From Euryodendron excelsum (taxonomy: Eukaryota > Streptophyta > Magnoliopsida > Ericales > Pentaphylacaceae), in assembly GCA_033060915.1 (NCBI GenBank), contig CM065381.1, positions 29,943,836 to 30,007,835 of the forward strand: a DNA stretch of 64,000 nucleotides, given 5' to 3'. Position 1 is the stretch's first letter. The number at the start of each line of letters is the position of its first letter. The notes under the pieces are model-generated. The model ran no database searches, had not been told where the DNA came from, and was given only the letters and a program-made list of their open reading frames with translations. A program made the position numbers and the translations under genes. Positions 33,364 to 45,682 of this stretch are shown here, piece by piece.

Positions 33364-34736
33364 TGATAGCTCCAAAAATGTGTGATGTAAATCACAAGTA
33401 TACGGCCGCAATGTAGTAATAATTTTTTCGATAAGTACAAGGTTGAACCTACAAGGAACTATTTTAAAAAGTTGTAAGAGATCACTCCACTCGAGAACTC
33501 ATGGAAAAGCCCACTCAAGAAAAAGAAAATAAAAATCTAATTTGGGTTTGAGGAAATATTTGATAAACTAACTAAACTAGAAAACTTGATTTTAAAGCAA
33601 TAAAAAAAAGGGTCTTAGCAAGGATTGCTTCGATTGCCAGGAATTTGTGCTATTGATCTCGATTTTATAACTCAATTCATCAACTATGAGAGTGTTGATG
33701 AACCGAAGGATTTCGCGGTGAAAACAGTTTAAAATTCTTCTTAAGTTCATGAGAATCTGTAATAAATTTTGTTTTCAAAGAGTTTTATCAGGGATTCAAG
33801 TAACTGATAAGACTTGATTTCGAAAGTTGGATCTCATGAGCACAAGAAGAATTGAGAAGAATGATTAAAACATTGAAATTCGTGTTTACTAGGATCAAAT
33901 CACCCCAAAACCCTTCAATCTTTGCCTTTCCATGCCAAGAGATGCTTAGCTACTTGAAGACATTGAAAAAAGCTAGAAATCTTGAATAAATATGAAGAAC
34001 TTGAAGAATCTTAAACTTTGAATCACAAAAACTTGAATTGAATTGAAATCAATTGAAACTAATTACAAGTGTATGAAAACCTAGCTATTCTAACCCTAAT
34101 TCTACTCCTAAAACTCTCAAAATTTGATAAAAATTGAAGTCTCTATGAATTGGGGTCGTTCTCCCTTTTATAGAGGCTTAAGAGTCCTAAAACAAGTCAG
34201 ATTGGGAATGCCTAGGACGTTGGGACGGTAGAAATCACCATCCAGATAGTTATTCAACTTCCAAGCCGTTGGGACGGATCTCCAGACCGTCTGGATGGTA
34301 GACCAAATTTGACAATTCACAACTCTAACCCTTGGGACGGTCAAATGGACTGTTGGGCTGCTCAGTCACTTTGTAGATTTTTGTCACTCAGTTTTGACTA
34401 CTTTAGAAACCGATTCAGACAATGCGCATTAGAAGCAAAATTGTATATCTTGAAGCCTTCTTTCTAATGCCGTAATACTCAGCTCAATAGAATGTCAAAG
34501 TGAAAAGTTATGGCAAAAATACCAAGACAGCATCGACTTCCATTCTCCAGTTTGATAGCTTTAAACCCACTTTGATCATTCTTGCTCTAATTCAGCCTCT
34601 TTAGCTTCCAAAACCTGAGAAATCAACCAACTCGCAATTATTTACAATACCTAACTAAAAGAAAGCAAATAAGCCTATTCTAAAGCTAACAAAGGATCAG
34701 TTAAAGGCCGTTGATTGCACTATTACAGTATAATCA
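33364..34736 (-). repeat. 5' LTR of the non-coding LTR element (1373 bp)
   Basis: Ends TGATAGCTCC and GTATAATCA. Aligns along its length with 31001-32406, with many point differences and small gaps. Confidence 0.88.
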
Positions 34737-34924
34737 AAGGGCCCCAGTGTGGGCTTGAGAGGGCGCCAGTGCGCGCTTGTTACTTTGACTTTGTAGCCTT
34801 AGATCACTTCCACCTCTCTTGGAATGTGCTTTGCACTTGATTACCTTTCAACTCCCTCAATACTCTCTTAGAACAAGAGATAACAAATGCTTTATAAGGC
34901 ACAAAATGAGTAAAAATATTAACA

Positions 34925-35137
34925 ATCTCCCCCTTTGGCCATTTTGTGACAAAACCCAAAGATTACATTGAACTCTTACAATCCCAACATCAAATGAGTG
35001 AAATACACCCAACTCCAAACAACAAAGCAACACTAATTCCCCCGCATTCAAAGCTTATCACAAGATCAAGCGAAAGAGCAAATTGTAAAATATACATCCA
35101 AGAACAAACACAACAAATTTCTCCCCCTCAACACACG
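34925..35137 (-). other. Sirevirus 3' region next to the LTR, with purine motifs
   Basis: The minus strand has AAAGGGGGAGAT directly before the LTR start TGTTAATATT (34925-34936), the functional polypurine tract. A second copy, TGAGGGGGAGA, is at 35120-35130. The rest is non-coding. It ends at the ACACG duplication of solo LTR B. Confidence 0.75.
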
Positions 35138-38100
35138 TGTAAGCACCTCATTTTTGCGCTCTCGGCAGTCTTTAGTCCATCCAAACTTGTATTCAAGTCA
35201 ATATGGACATATTCCGAATCAACTAAAATTTTCAAGTCTAATCCCATCAATCAACCGCTTCGCGGGCCCCCTGGGCCCAAATAAAGGCAAAATGACCAAA
35301 ATGCCCTTGGAGCACTGTTCGGTCCAATTCCAATGGATACGTCTTTTCGAAGACGGTAAGTCCCCTTTTCAATCCAATTCCAATTCCAATTAAATTCGGC
35401 ACACCTTTCAAGAAAGTTGATTCCTCAAGGTGGTAGACCATCCAATTCGACACGTTTTCGAGTGAACTCTTCGGAATCGTAAATCCCTTCAAACCCGTCA
35501 ACCGGGATGAGACCCCAAGTCCTCGAGATGGTAGAACGGTCCACGTTTGGCACCTGCTAGCCTGCCAATGAAGAAATGTTCGTTTCAGCACGCCTTCCGA
35601 GAAAGTTGATTCCTCATGCGCTAAGTCCACCTAGTAGCTTCCAGACATTAGGCAGTCTCTGGAATGATCGCGACCCATCAGAGTGATAGAAAATGTCAAA
35701 AATTATGTCAACACCAGTGCCTGCTAGCCCATTTCTGTGAAAAACAACCAAACCGCCCCTAAGGCCATTTTGGCACGTTTCTCGAGAAAGTACCTAAGTC
35801 CTCAAAATGGTAAGTCTACCCTTTCATGATTATCTTAAAGACAATCCGGCATGATTAAGAGCCTTCTAGTCGGTTTCGGACCAATTTCGAGACATTTCGA
35901 TCAAGATGACCATTTTGGCCCTATACATCCGAGTGTCCCAAGAACCACACCGGCTCTGGGTATCAAACTGGTAACCTCCCGAGAATGATTTTTATAGTAT
36001 TCCCGACCTTTCATTACCTTTCCAAGTTATTCTGAGTCAGTTCTGGCAAACCCGGTGCAAAATGACCGTTTTGCCCCTAGTGGGCCGATCGCCTCTTCTA
36101 CCCACACTAGCTCTAGGTAACAAACCGGTAACCTCCTGGGACATTCTAAGTAATGTTTCCAAACATCGAGCCTTCTTCCAAGACATTTCAAGTCCATCCT
36201 GGTAGTTTTTTTGTCCAATTGATCGTTTTGCCCCTAATGGCCCGGTCAACCCTTCAAACACATCCTGTCATCATTTTTCAAGTCTACTGCCTCTGACACT
36301 CTATTCTAAGGGTTCTTGCTCCTTTCTGGCGTTCCGGGCCATTTTCGGTCCTCTAAATCCTTCCTAGACCTTCTGGAGCCACTCCTAGTGAAGTTAGGCT
36401 AAAAATTGTATGGTAGTCACTAGTACAGGCGCCCAAATCTTCTAAAGATACGTTGCTTGCTGACCTTACAACTTTCCTAAGTGGCTGGTGAAGCCAAGCC
36501 AAATTTTGGCCTGACGCTACTAGGAATTTTTGCCTGGCACCACTGTAACAAGCGCCAGGTCAATCCTCTCTCTATAAACACAGAGCCTCCTCCAACGTGA
36601 AAGGGGTCCGCAAACTCAGTCTGAAAACTCTCATCTTCGATATACAGAGCTCGTAGCCTCCCTAAACCCAGTCTTCTTTAGGTTTTCCAAAACGCTAACT
36701 CTTATATACTCTTATACACTCATAGACACTTATACATTAGCCTCCAAAGCTTACATTGAAGACTTGAAGTGTTGCAACTTGGAAGCTTCCGAAAACCAAG
36801 GCAAGCTTTCGAAGACCGAAGTAAAACAAAGCAAAGCAAGCAAGCAAAACAAAGAAGATACAAGCAAGGCTTTCTATTTACGTTTATGCAATTCCCCCCC
36901 TCTCTCTTCTCTCTCCTAACTTACTTGAGTTTTTTTCTATTTTAATCCCCCATCTTCTACCCCCCCCCTTTCTTGCATGCTTGAAACAAGGGACTCCTCG
37001 GTTCATGTGTAGGATTAGGCTATTGAAAGTCACCGTGTCAGGGGCTTTCTCTTAGTCTAACTGGAGACCACGTGGTTCGGCCCCCTTGATTATGTGGTGA
37101 AGCCTTTAACCTTGTATGTTTACGACCCCAACTTGCATTGTACATATCATGAATCATATATCTCTCCAAAAATTGTTTTCAAATTTGTTTTCAAAACTTA
37201 CATCAAAATTGTTTTCAAAACTTCTGTTAAAATCTTCTTCTTCAAAACTTGTTTTTGAAACCACAATCCTAAAGTGATTTTAGTCATTCCATGGTTAGGG
37301 TTGCTTTAGTAAAGTGTTATATTTAAAGTGACTATTATGATCCATATTTTCAAATTCTTATTATTTTCAAAACTATAATCCTAGAATGGTTCTAATCCCT
37401 CCCTGGTTAGAATCATTTTAAGAAAGTGGGATATTTTTAGAGACCTGCAAAAGTTCATATTCCAATCTCTTTCCAAACTTCTTTCTCAATCTATTTCCCA
37501 AAATGCTTTTCAAAATCTCCTCCTAAAAACTCTCTTTACAAAAGTTCTGCTTTCCAAAACCTCTTTTAAAATCCCTTTCCATAAACCTTCTTCAAAATTC
37601 ACTTTCTAAAAAATACTCTTCGAGTTTCTTTCCTAGAAACTCCTTTCAAAAGATTTACTTCCAAAAAACTCTTTTAAAAAATCCCTTTCCTAAAGAGTTT
37701 TCTTTTCAAAAACTCCTTTCCAAAAAGCCCTCTTCAAAATTCACTTTCTAAAAACTCCTTTCTAAGATCTCCTTCCAAAAATCTTCCTTTCCAAAAAATT
37801 CACTTTCTAAAAACTCTTTACCTTGGAGTCCAAGGCAAGCCCTAGAACCATGATTAGGAAATCTTGATTTTCAACTTCCTTTTCTACATCAAACTTTAGG
37901 TTACTAAATCCTATTTTCTACATCAAAATCATATATTTCCAAAATCCTATTTTCTAAACCAAAATTTAGGATTTTCAAAACTTCAGCTTTTTAATTCTAT
38001 GTTAAATCAAACCCTCCGTTTTAAGAAACCAAATCCAATATCCCCATTTAGGAAACTAGATCCAATCCTCCATTTTTTGAAACAAAATCTAATCTTTTGT

Positions 38101-39319
38101 TTTAGGAAATAAAAATCAAATCTTTCCTAATCCAAACCTTTTCCTAATTTTAACCTTTCCCAATCTCAATCCTTCCTAATTCAAATATTTCTTAATTCCA
38201 ATCCTTCCTAAAACAAAACTTTCTTATTTTGAAACTTTCTTAAATCCGAGATTTCCTAAATCCAATCTTTCTTAAACTCCAACTTTTCAAATCTTTTTAG
38301 TCCAACATTCAAGTCAAATCTTTTCTAAATCCCTTCCAAGTCAAATCGCATCTTTTTTAAACCTCAAGTCTTTCCTAAGTCCCATCTTTTCTAAGTATAG
38401 ATTTCCTAAAACCAAGCTTTCCAAAATCAATCTTTTCAAATCTTTCAATCAAAGTTCAATTTCCTAATCTTCCAATCCAAACTTCAACTCAAACTCTTTG
38501 TCAAGTCAAACCTTCTATTTTCTATCGGACTCTTGTCCGAACTATAGCTAACATGATTCCTATAAAATGATACATAGGCAATCCTCATGGGTGCGGTCAT
38601 AACTTTTTTTCAATTTCCAATTCCATGTTCTATTTCAAATTTTCAATTCCAGAAATCTATTTCCAATTTCTAAAACCTTCTTTTCAAAATCAAATCTATC
38701 TTTTCAAATCTTTTCTCTAAAATCAAATCAAGTCTTTTCAAAATTTATTTCTAAATCAAATCTTTTTCTTGCACTTGCATATCATGCATCATATCAATTT
38801 CATTTAAAAATTCTTTTCTAAAGTGGATGGTTTTGGACATGCATTAGTTAGAGACTTTAATAGATGAATCGAGGGTGAATAGACATGTAGGTACTACAAG
38901 GGCGGGGTAGGATGATAGCTTAGTGCGTTTTCTCTACACGTAACCAACTTCCGAACCTAGATCACTGTTTTTAAATACCAAAATGGAGTTATTTTCAAAA
39001 AAATGGCTTAAATAATTTCCAAAATTTGTCAAACAACCTATTTTCTTAAAAACTCTCTCTTGAGGAGGAATTTTCAAAATCGTTTTCAAAAACCCTAAGT
39101 GTAATCTTCAGACTGTGCTTAGTTTTAGGGGACCTAACTCACCTTGATCAAGCTACGTGGTGACTCCAAATTGTTTTCCAAAAGCCCTTTATTCAAATCA
39201 ATTTTCAATTCAAACCTAGCCGCACTCATTCTTCAAGGAGGATGAGTTCTAACGAGAGAGTACAGTATTTTTTCCGCTTGTGTATGTATTCCTCGAGTGC
39301 AAAAAATCTGGGTGCGACA
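35138..39319 (+). mobile_element. Solo LTR B of the large family (4182 bp)
   Basis: Starts TGTAAGCACC and ends GGGTGCGACA. Target duplication ACACG (35133-35137) against ACATG (39320-39324), one mismatch. TATA box TCTATAAACAC at 36571, preceded by short remains of the GGCGCC-type repeats; G-poor tract at about 37140-38520; the ATACATAGGCAA block near 38570; the end block GTGCAAAAAATCTGGG. It inserted into the 3' region of the Sirevirus, opposite to its direction. The frames at 35154-36261 are not genes; several reflect the U3 repeats shared with copy A. Confidence 0.9.
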
Positions 39320-40812
39320 ACATGCAACGTAGATAAGACAAGCTTACAAAGTGAGGAACAAGTTAATATACATCAAGAAGAGCAATATAAAACCAATGGA
39401 AAAACACATCAAGATAAAACCAAAAACATTCATTGGAGAAACAATGGCAAAACATAGTCATTACAACCAACTTCAGACATCATCATTACAACCAAAAAGC
39501 AATACCATAAAACAACGAAGACTTCGAACAACAAGACACATAACAACCTAACCACCTAATCTATCCGCAAAGCTAAACTAAATTGAACCACCAAAAACAC
39601 AGACATAAAACGGCTCTCCCCCTTTTTGACACAAAATGATCACGGGTGATGCTCCTGAAGATGATGGGGAGTAAAACAATTTACATAGGCGAGACAAGCA
39701 TCAAGATCATTATGCATGCCCTCCATCAAGTCAATCACGTAGTCTAGGCGGCTCAAAAAATAGTCAATGTCAGTGTGAACAACATCAACAAAAGACTAGA
39801 GATCGGCAATAGCAGTCAACACGGGACCAAAGTCAACGCCACCACTAGCTCCGTCAGTACCAACAGGAGCAAGAGTAGGAGCAAGTGGTGGGTGAGGATG
39901 ATTTATTACATGACACTCACTCTAGCTGAGAGTGGTTTTATCAATGGGAGGTGGAGGATACTGAACCAGCTCATTGGGAATATGAGTGGTACCCGTGTGA
40001 TGAAGGTACCAGGTGAGGACGAGACCATAAGGAAGTGTAAGAGTCGCAGCCTTGGACTTTATGGCATCATGACTAAAATTAAGCACTAGGAGATCAATCG
40101 TAAGACCGTGACCTACTGCATACATCACATGCTCCGTTCTTGATTGAGAGTGGAGCGATGATCCCGAGGAAGGAAATTTGCTAAGAAGATGAGATTAAGT
40201 AGTTTATCCTCGAGAGTAAGAAAGGAGACGGGAGTGTTCCCGTGGCTGTGAAGGTAGGCATCACCAGTAATTGATGCCTAAAGGTCTTGATAGATAGGAA
40301 AATCCATCAAAAGATTATATGGATATTGGGGGTTCTCCACTCGAGGGACGTGGAAGATCTAGGCAATGTCATCAATTGTGATAGTGAAGTCGAAACCATA
40401 TACATAAGTGGTGAAAACATAAGGAGCATCATCCTCATTAACAATATGATAGAAAAAAACTCACAAGCAAAGCAATGATGGCATAGTCCTAAGCATCAAG
40501 CATTAGATCCCAACCACGATTTGTAAAAGTGTGTGATAAGAAAGTATTGTGGAGTGTATGGTGAGACAGAACAGTGACAGACGTCTCAACCAAAACAATG
40601 TGCTTGGTGAAGATTGCATAGCGCTTTTTGAAATCAAGAGTTTTGAACTACTCAAAGAAAATTGTTTGTGGGTGTTTGGTGTGTGTGCGATAGTGTTTGT
40701 GTGAAGATTCAGCCTTGTGAAAAGATGATTCAGCAAAATAAATACGAGAGGCAAAAATGAACTCGCGAGATAATGAAACCCTAACTTGCGAGAGACCCTA
40801 AGATGAGATAAT
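39320..40812 (-). pseudogene. Sirevirus 3' open-frame region (envelope-position protein), degenerate
   Basis: Lies downstream of pol on the minus strand, where Sireviruses may carry an extra frame. Minus-strand frames at 39922-40128 and 40503-40820 hold pieces such as TLTLPYGLVLTWYLHHTGT, which resemble the 'putative plant transposon protein' domain often found beside these elements (from memory). Frames are broken by stops and shifts and the product is not functional. A purine motif lies at 39614-39627 (AAAAAGGGGGAGAG on the minus strand). Domain identity is uncertain; no membrane or signal segment could be demonstrated. Confidence 0.45.
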
Positions 40813-42234
40813 TGTCGCACCTCGATTTTGGGTCCAAGGTCCTTTCAGCTTGGAGACAAAAGCACGGAACTCTATTATTAGAACTAATCCTCCTAGAAGG
40901 ACAAGTGCGACTAGGTTTGAATTGAAATTGGTTTGAGTAAGGGCTTTTTAGAAAAATAGGAGTCACCATCTAACTGGATCAAGGTGAGTTAGGGCACCTA
41001 AAACTAATTATTAATCCGAAGAATAAACTTAGAGTTTTTGGAAAAGATTTTTGAAAACTCCCTCTAGAGAGGGTTTTTAAGAAAATAGGTTGTTTGACAA
41101 CCTTTGGAAAGATTTAAGCCCTTTTTGAAAATATCTCCATTTTGGTCTTTCAAAAACAGGAATCTATGGTCTGGGGGTTGGTTACGTGTAGGGAAGATAT
41201 CCTAAGATCATCACCCTACCCCGTCCTTTCAGTACTTTCATGTCTAATCACCCTTTGTTCACTCACTTAAAATAACCAGTTATCATTGTCCACTTGATAT
41301 CCACTTTAGAATTTTGAAAACGGGGTTTAGTCATCATTTTTTGGATCAATGATTCACGATGCTAGTCTTAGTTGAAGTTTGAAAGTATGGGGGTTTTGAA
41401 AGAGTTTGAAATAGAAACTTTGAATTGATTGAAATGTTTAAAAAGGGGATTAGAGTTGAAATAGAAGTTACGACCGCACCATCATAAATTGCCTACGTAT
41501 CTCATTTGGTGAAAATCAGATCATTCGTAGTTCGGGCAAGAGCCCGATAGAAAATAGGCGCATTGGGGCTTTTGGAATGTTTGAAGATGCTTTGAGGTAT
41601 TTGGAAAGGTTGGAAGACACTTTGAGGTCTTTGGAATGGTTCAAAGACACTTTGTGGTCTTTGAAAAAAATGACTTGAGAATTTTGATTTGAAGTCGGAT
41701 TTTAGAGTGTTTTTGGAATAGAACTTGAAGGTTTTTGACAAACGTTCTTGAAATAGGGTTTTGAAATGTTTTAGGATCAACTCGAGGGAGTTTTGGAAAT
41801 GCTTTGAAATAACTTAAGAGAGTTTTGAAAATATTTTGAAGTCTTGTTTTGAAAACCTTGGAGGTAGGGTGTTGAAGTGTTTTAATAAACTTATCTTCGA
41901 AAAACTTTTGAAAGTGGTTTTTGAAAACACCTAGGGCTTTGGAACCCTCATATGGACAACCTTAAAGGTTGTACTTAATATATCACCTTCCCTTAGAATT
42001 CCTAACCATAAATGGTTAGGGACACTTTAGGGTTGTGACTTTTTGGAAACATTCTTGAAATAATTTAGAGGTAGAGGGTAGGAGTATTAGAAAAGGTTAT
42101 GAAGTTGGTTTTTGAAATCTCAGGAGAGTAGGAGGTTTTTGAAAAAATGGGTTATGAGAATAGTTTTGAATTGAAAGATCATTTAAAAGGGGTCCATGAG
42201 TTGGAACCTTAAAGTATACTAACCAAGGTTGGGT

Positions 42235-42490
42235 TGGCCCATGGTTAGGGGTGACCTAAGGTTAACTAACTTGGGTTATGTTAACATAGGGTTAAGATGG
42301 ATTAGGGTTAACTAATTTGAGTTAGGTTAACCTCGGGTTGGACAACTAGGATCAAGTTAACCTAGGGTTGGATAACTAGGGTCAAGTTAACCTAGGATTA
42401 GGTAACTAGGGTCAAGTTAACCTAGGGTTGGATGGCTAGGGTCAAGTTAACTTAGAGTTGGATAACTAGGGTCAAGTTAACCTAAGGTTA
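42235..42490. repeat. Tandem array in LTR C, about 30-bp unit
   Basis: Unit CTAGGGTCAAGTTAACCTAG plus GGTTGGATAA, repeated about six to eight times with drift (GGATGG, GATTAGG variants). Not seen at the same place in B, D or E. Confidence 0.85.
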
Positions 42491-45149
42491 GATTGGAGGG
42501 TGGTTTTGAAAGGTGATTTTATGCATTTTGGAAGGAGTTTTGGAAAACACACCTTGTTCTGCAAAGGATTTTCGTAGGCAACCTTTTTGAAGATCATTTT
42601 CATGAAAATTTGACTCTAGCCAAGAGTATGGCTTGTATGGTTGGTACTTGAAAACCATTCCAAAGAAGGTTTTCTTATGGCCATTATAACCTTTATCTTG
42701 ACAAGAATATGGGTTTCAAGAATCAACACAATGGTGACAACCTTTGAAAAACCGTTTAATGCAAAGATGGAGAAAATGAATCTTTGAAAACCATTTTTGA
42801 GAAAAAGATTTTGAAAGCCATTTTTAGAGGAAACCATTCCAACAAGTTAGGGTTCTTATGACCAATGTAAAAGGGAGACTACTCAAGAGAGGGTTTCATG
42901 GGCCATTTTAACCACTAAACTTGAAAGAATGGAAACCTTAGAAATCAAAGAGTTTGAAAAACACTTATGTGCCAGAATAAGAAGAGAAGGGAACCATTCT
43001 AACAATTTAGGGTCCTTATGGCCAATATATAAGGGAGACTACTCAAGAGAGGGTTCTATGGGGCCATTTCAACCACTAAGCTTGAGAGAATAGAAACCTT
43101 GGAAATTAGAAAGTTTGAAAACAACTTTTATGCAAGTTGAAATGCGAAGATACAAAAGTGTGAGTTAGGGGCTAATGGAGGATTTTCTAAGGCATGATTT
43201 CTAAGGTCTCATCCTAAAGTTCAAGGGACCAACTCTTAGAACCCTTCAAAAGGAGTATGGAGCTTGAACTTAGCATGGAAATAGGAATAATGCAAGCTTT
43301 GTAGAACATGGTTATAAACATAAAAATGAAGCCAGGCACACAAGACATGCTCAAGATAGCAAAATGCAAAGGGGGTCATGAGTACATACAAGGCTTTAGG
43401 CTACACTACATAATCAAGAGGCTCCTAGGCCATACCATCTTAAAGTAGGCTAGTGAGAGATCCCCCTACATGGTGGCTCCCACTAGCCTTCCTCTAGGCA
43501 TGAACTAAGAGCCTTCTTGGCTTCAAGCATGCAAGAAATGAGGGTTGAAGATGGGGATTAAAATAGAGAATAGCCTAAGTAGGCTAGGAGGGAGAAGAGA
43601 AGAGTGGGAGAAGACAAAAATATAAAAGAAATACCATCTTTTGTCTTCAATTCACTTGTAATCTTTTATGGATGCCTTGACTTGAATTTGGATGGCTTCA
43701 AGTAGGCTTGAGGAGTTGGAAGGAGGAGTTTAATGGTGTATATGGCTATTTTAGTGAAGTGTATGGGTTAAGGAGAGGTGGAATCTAGCCTAAGTGTTGG
43801 AGGAATGGGATGTATATAGAAATTTGAGATTCTGGAGCAGTTTCAGTAGAGTTTTGCCTCAATTTTTAGTTCTAAAATATGCAAAGGGGGAGGCCTCTAT
43901 TTATAGGCAACCTGGAACAGGCCTAGCGCATGTGCGGCCAAAATTTGCCCTAGTGCATGTAGCACATGCGCCAATACTGTTCCATTGCTAGAATGCCACG
44001 TGGCATCCCTTGTACTGGCTAAATCCTTATGGTTGATCGAACTTTGGTCAATTTGATCAAAATCTGGGCGCATGTAGCATACGCTCCTTCATCGGGAGTG
44101 TTTGTTTAAACTTTGCCTCGATAATTGAGCCAACCGGGAAGGTTTCGGGGGAATCAATTGCATCCACGAAAGTGTAAATGGTGTTCAAAAGTGTGAGATA
44201 TCGTCTCAAAAATGTGCATAAAATTGCATCTTTGTGGAGCGTCTGTGACGCACTCTGTAGGGGTTCGAAAGTAGCTATTTTTGTGTCGCATGATCGAGGC
44301 CTTCGGGAAGCAATCGGACCGTATCGATGGAAAGTTCTTTGGGAATACTTTCGTGAATTCCATAATTTGTGCATTTCTCAAGCTATTTGATGGTACGTTT
44401 TAATAAGGAAATTGGAGAAAAAGTCAACCTTGGCAGAACGTCTGTAAGACGCTCCAAGGGTCGTTGAAAGTGGCAGTATTTGAGCCATGTGATAAAGAGC
44501 TTTGGGAAGTGATCTTTCTTATCGATGGAAAGATCTATGAACGAACTTTTGAAAATTTCCTGATTTATGCATTTCTCAAGTCATTTGACGGTGCGTTATA
44601 ATTAGGGAATCGACAGAAAAGGCAATTTTGGCAGAGCGTATACGAGACGCTTCGGGGAACTTTTATTGAGTTGGGGCTGTTTAGTGTCGTAAGGTCCTCT
44701 CTAGGTTAAACAGGGGTGTATGGCAAGACCTACTATCCAAAATCCTAGAACCGGTGCTCTTTTGGGGTGCGTTCGGGTTGTTAGGGGCAAAATGGTTATT
44801 TTGACTAGGCTCAGTTGAAAATGGTCAGAAATGGATCGGAGTGTCATGTTAAGTGTACCGGGTCATTCAGGGATGGTTCTGAGAGAGTCTTTTACTGTTC
44901 GATGGGATTTGTGTAATACTAGGGCGTTCAGGGCAAAACGATCATTTTAACCTGAGTTAGTCAGAATAGGACTGGAATTTGATCAAATGGCGTACGAAGT
45001 ACGCCTAAATGCTTACTAGCATTTTGGAAGGGTAGACTTACCATTTTGAGGGATTTTAAACTTTCTCAAAACATGCCTGGAGGCCCAAGGGGCAGGTTTG
45101 GTCATTTTTCACCGAGTCGGGCTAGCAGGTGCCAGTGCTGACCTAGGTA

Positions 45150-45370
45150 TTGGTTCTCGAGTCTACCCGGTCTCAGAAAACCACCTATGTGGTGTTGGTC
45201 CCTGAGACCGCCCGGTCTCAAAGAGCTATCTGTAGGAAGGTGTTGGTTCCTGAGAATGTCTGGTCTTAGAAAGCTACCTGTGAGGGTGGTGTTGGTTCTT
45301 GAGAATGCTTGGCCTTAGAAAGCTACTTGTGAGGGTGGTTTTGGTCTCTGAAAATGCCTAGTCTCGGAGA
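45150..45370. repeat. Tandem array in LTR C, about 53-bp unit
   Basis: Four to five units containing GGTGTTGGTCCCTGAGACC, CCGGTCTCA-type and AGCTACCTGTGAGG. Located in U3 near the place where copy A has its 28-bp minisatellite, but with a different unit. Confidence 0.85.
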
Positions 45371-45682
45371 ACTACCAAATGACGGACATTCTACATTGGC
45401 GAGCTAGAAAGCGCCAGAAGTAAACCGTTTGAAATTTGACAAGGTGTTGGTCCTCGAGATCGCCCAATCTCGAGAAACTACCTGGAGGGCCTTGGTTTCC
45501 GAGACTGCCGGGCCCTGGAATGATGTTTACAGCTTCATTTGGGCTTTGTGGGTCTGGGAAGTGACTAGTTGATTGGATTGGAGTTTGAAAGGCTCGTCTT
45601 GAGCTTGCATGTGTTGTGATGTTTGAAAGCTGAGTCCGGCCAAGCTAGAGATTGTCGAGCGGGAAAAAATGGAGTGTTTACA

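Larger units (their letters stand above)
31001..34736 (-). mobile_element. Non-coding LTR element (LARD/TRIM-like), 3736 bp, complete
   Basis: Two LTRs, 31001-32406 and 33364-34736, each starting TGAT(T/A)GCTCCAAAAA and ending CAATCA or TAATCA. Target duplication AAGGG at 30996-31000 and 34737-34741. The internal part is only 957 bp. On the minus strand a primer site at 33340-33357 (TGGCGCCGTTGCCAGGGA) lies 6 nt inside the 5' LTR and matches the 3' end of plant tRNA-Asp with one mismatch. A purine tract, CTTGGGGGGTG, lies at 32407-32417 next to the 3' LTR. The longest internal frame is 60 codons (32447-32629) and matches nothing known to me, so the element needs proteins from elsewhere. The LTRs differ at about one base in eight over their first 110 bp, so it is not recent. 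Confidence 0.92.
29990..34924 (-). mobile_element. 3' LTR of the Sirevirus-type element, interrupted
   Basis: Follows the right LTR closely: GATTTTTAGCGTGGAAACTC, TGTTGGATGATGAAGAAG, CCCACCATCTTCTCTTCTTT, CACTTCACTGGTTGCTGGGA. It lacks the outer roughly 115 bp present at 60524-60640. It is split at 31000 by a 3.7 kb insertion and resumes at 34742 with CCCCAGTGTGGGCTTGAGAG. The inner end ATTAACA is at 34924. About 1.19 kb without the insertion. Confidence 0.85.
40813..45682 (-). mobile_element. Solo LTR C of the large family (4870 bp)
   Basis: On the plus strand it begins TGTCGCACCTCGATTTTGG and ends GTGTTTACA, with a perfect target duplication ATAAT at 40808-40812 and 45683-45687. A minus-strand TATA box (CTATAAATAG) is at 43897-43906. 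The conserved block GCCTACGTATC is near 41493. It carries private tandem arrays at 42235-42490 and 45150-45370. It also has long open stretches near the U3 (44057-44390) without family matches. Inserted in the Sirevirus 3' region in the same direction as the host element. Confidence 0.92.

Noticed and set aside
35154..36261. Frames in solo LTR B that match those of copy A
   Set aside because: Shared because the LTRs are homologous; frames are broken differently in each copy, with no sign of coding constraint.
44057..44390. Three overlapping frames of 70-105 residues on both strands
   Set aside because: Within U3 of solo LTR C, not matched to any family; long U3 regions give such frames by chance.
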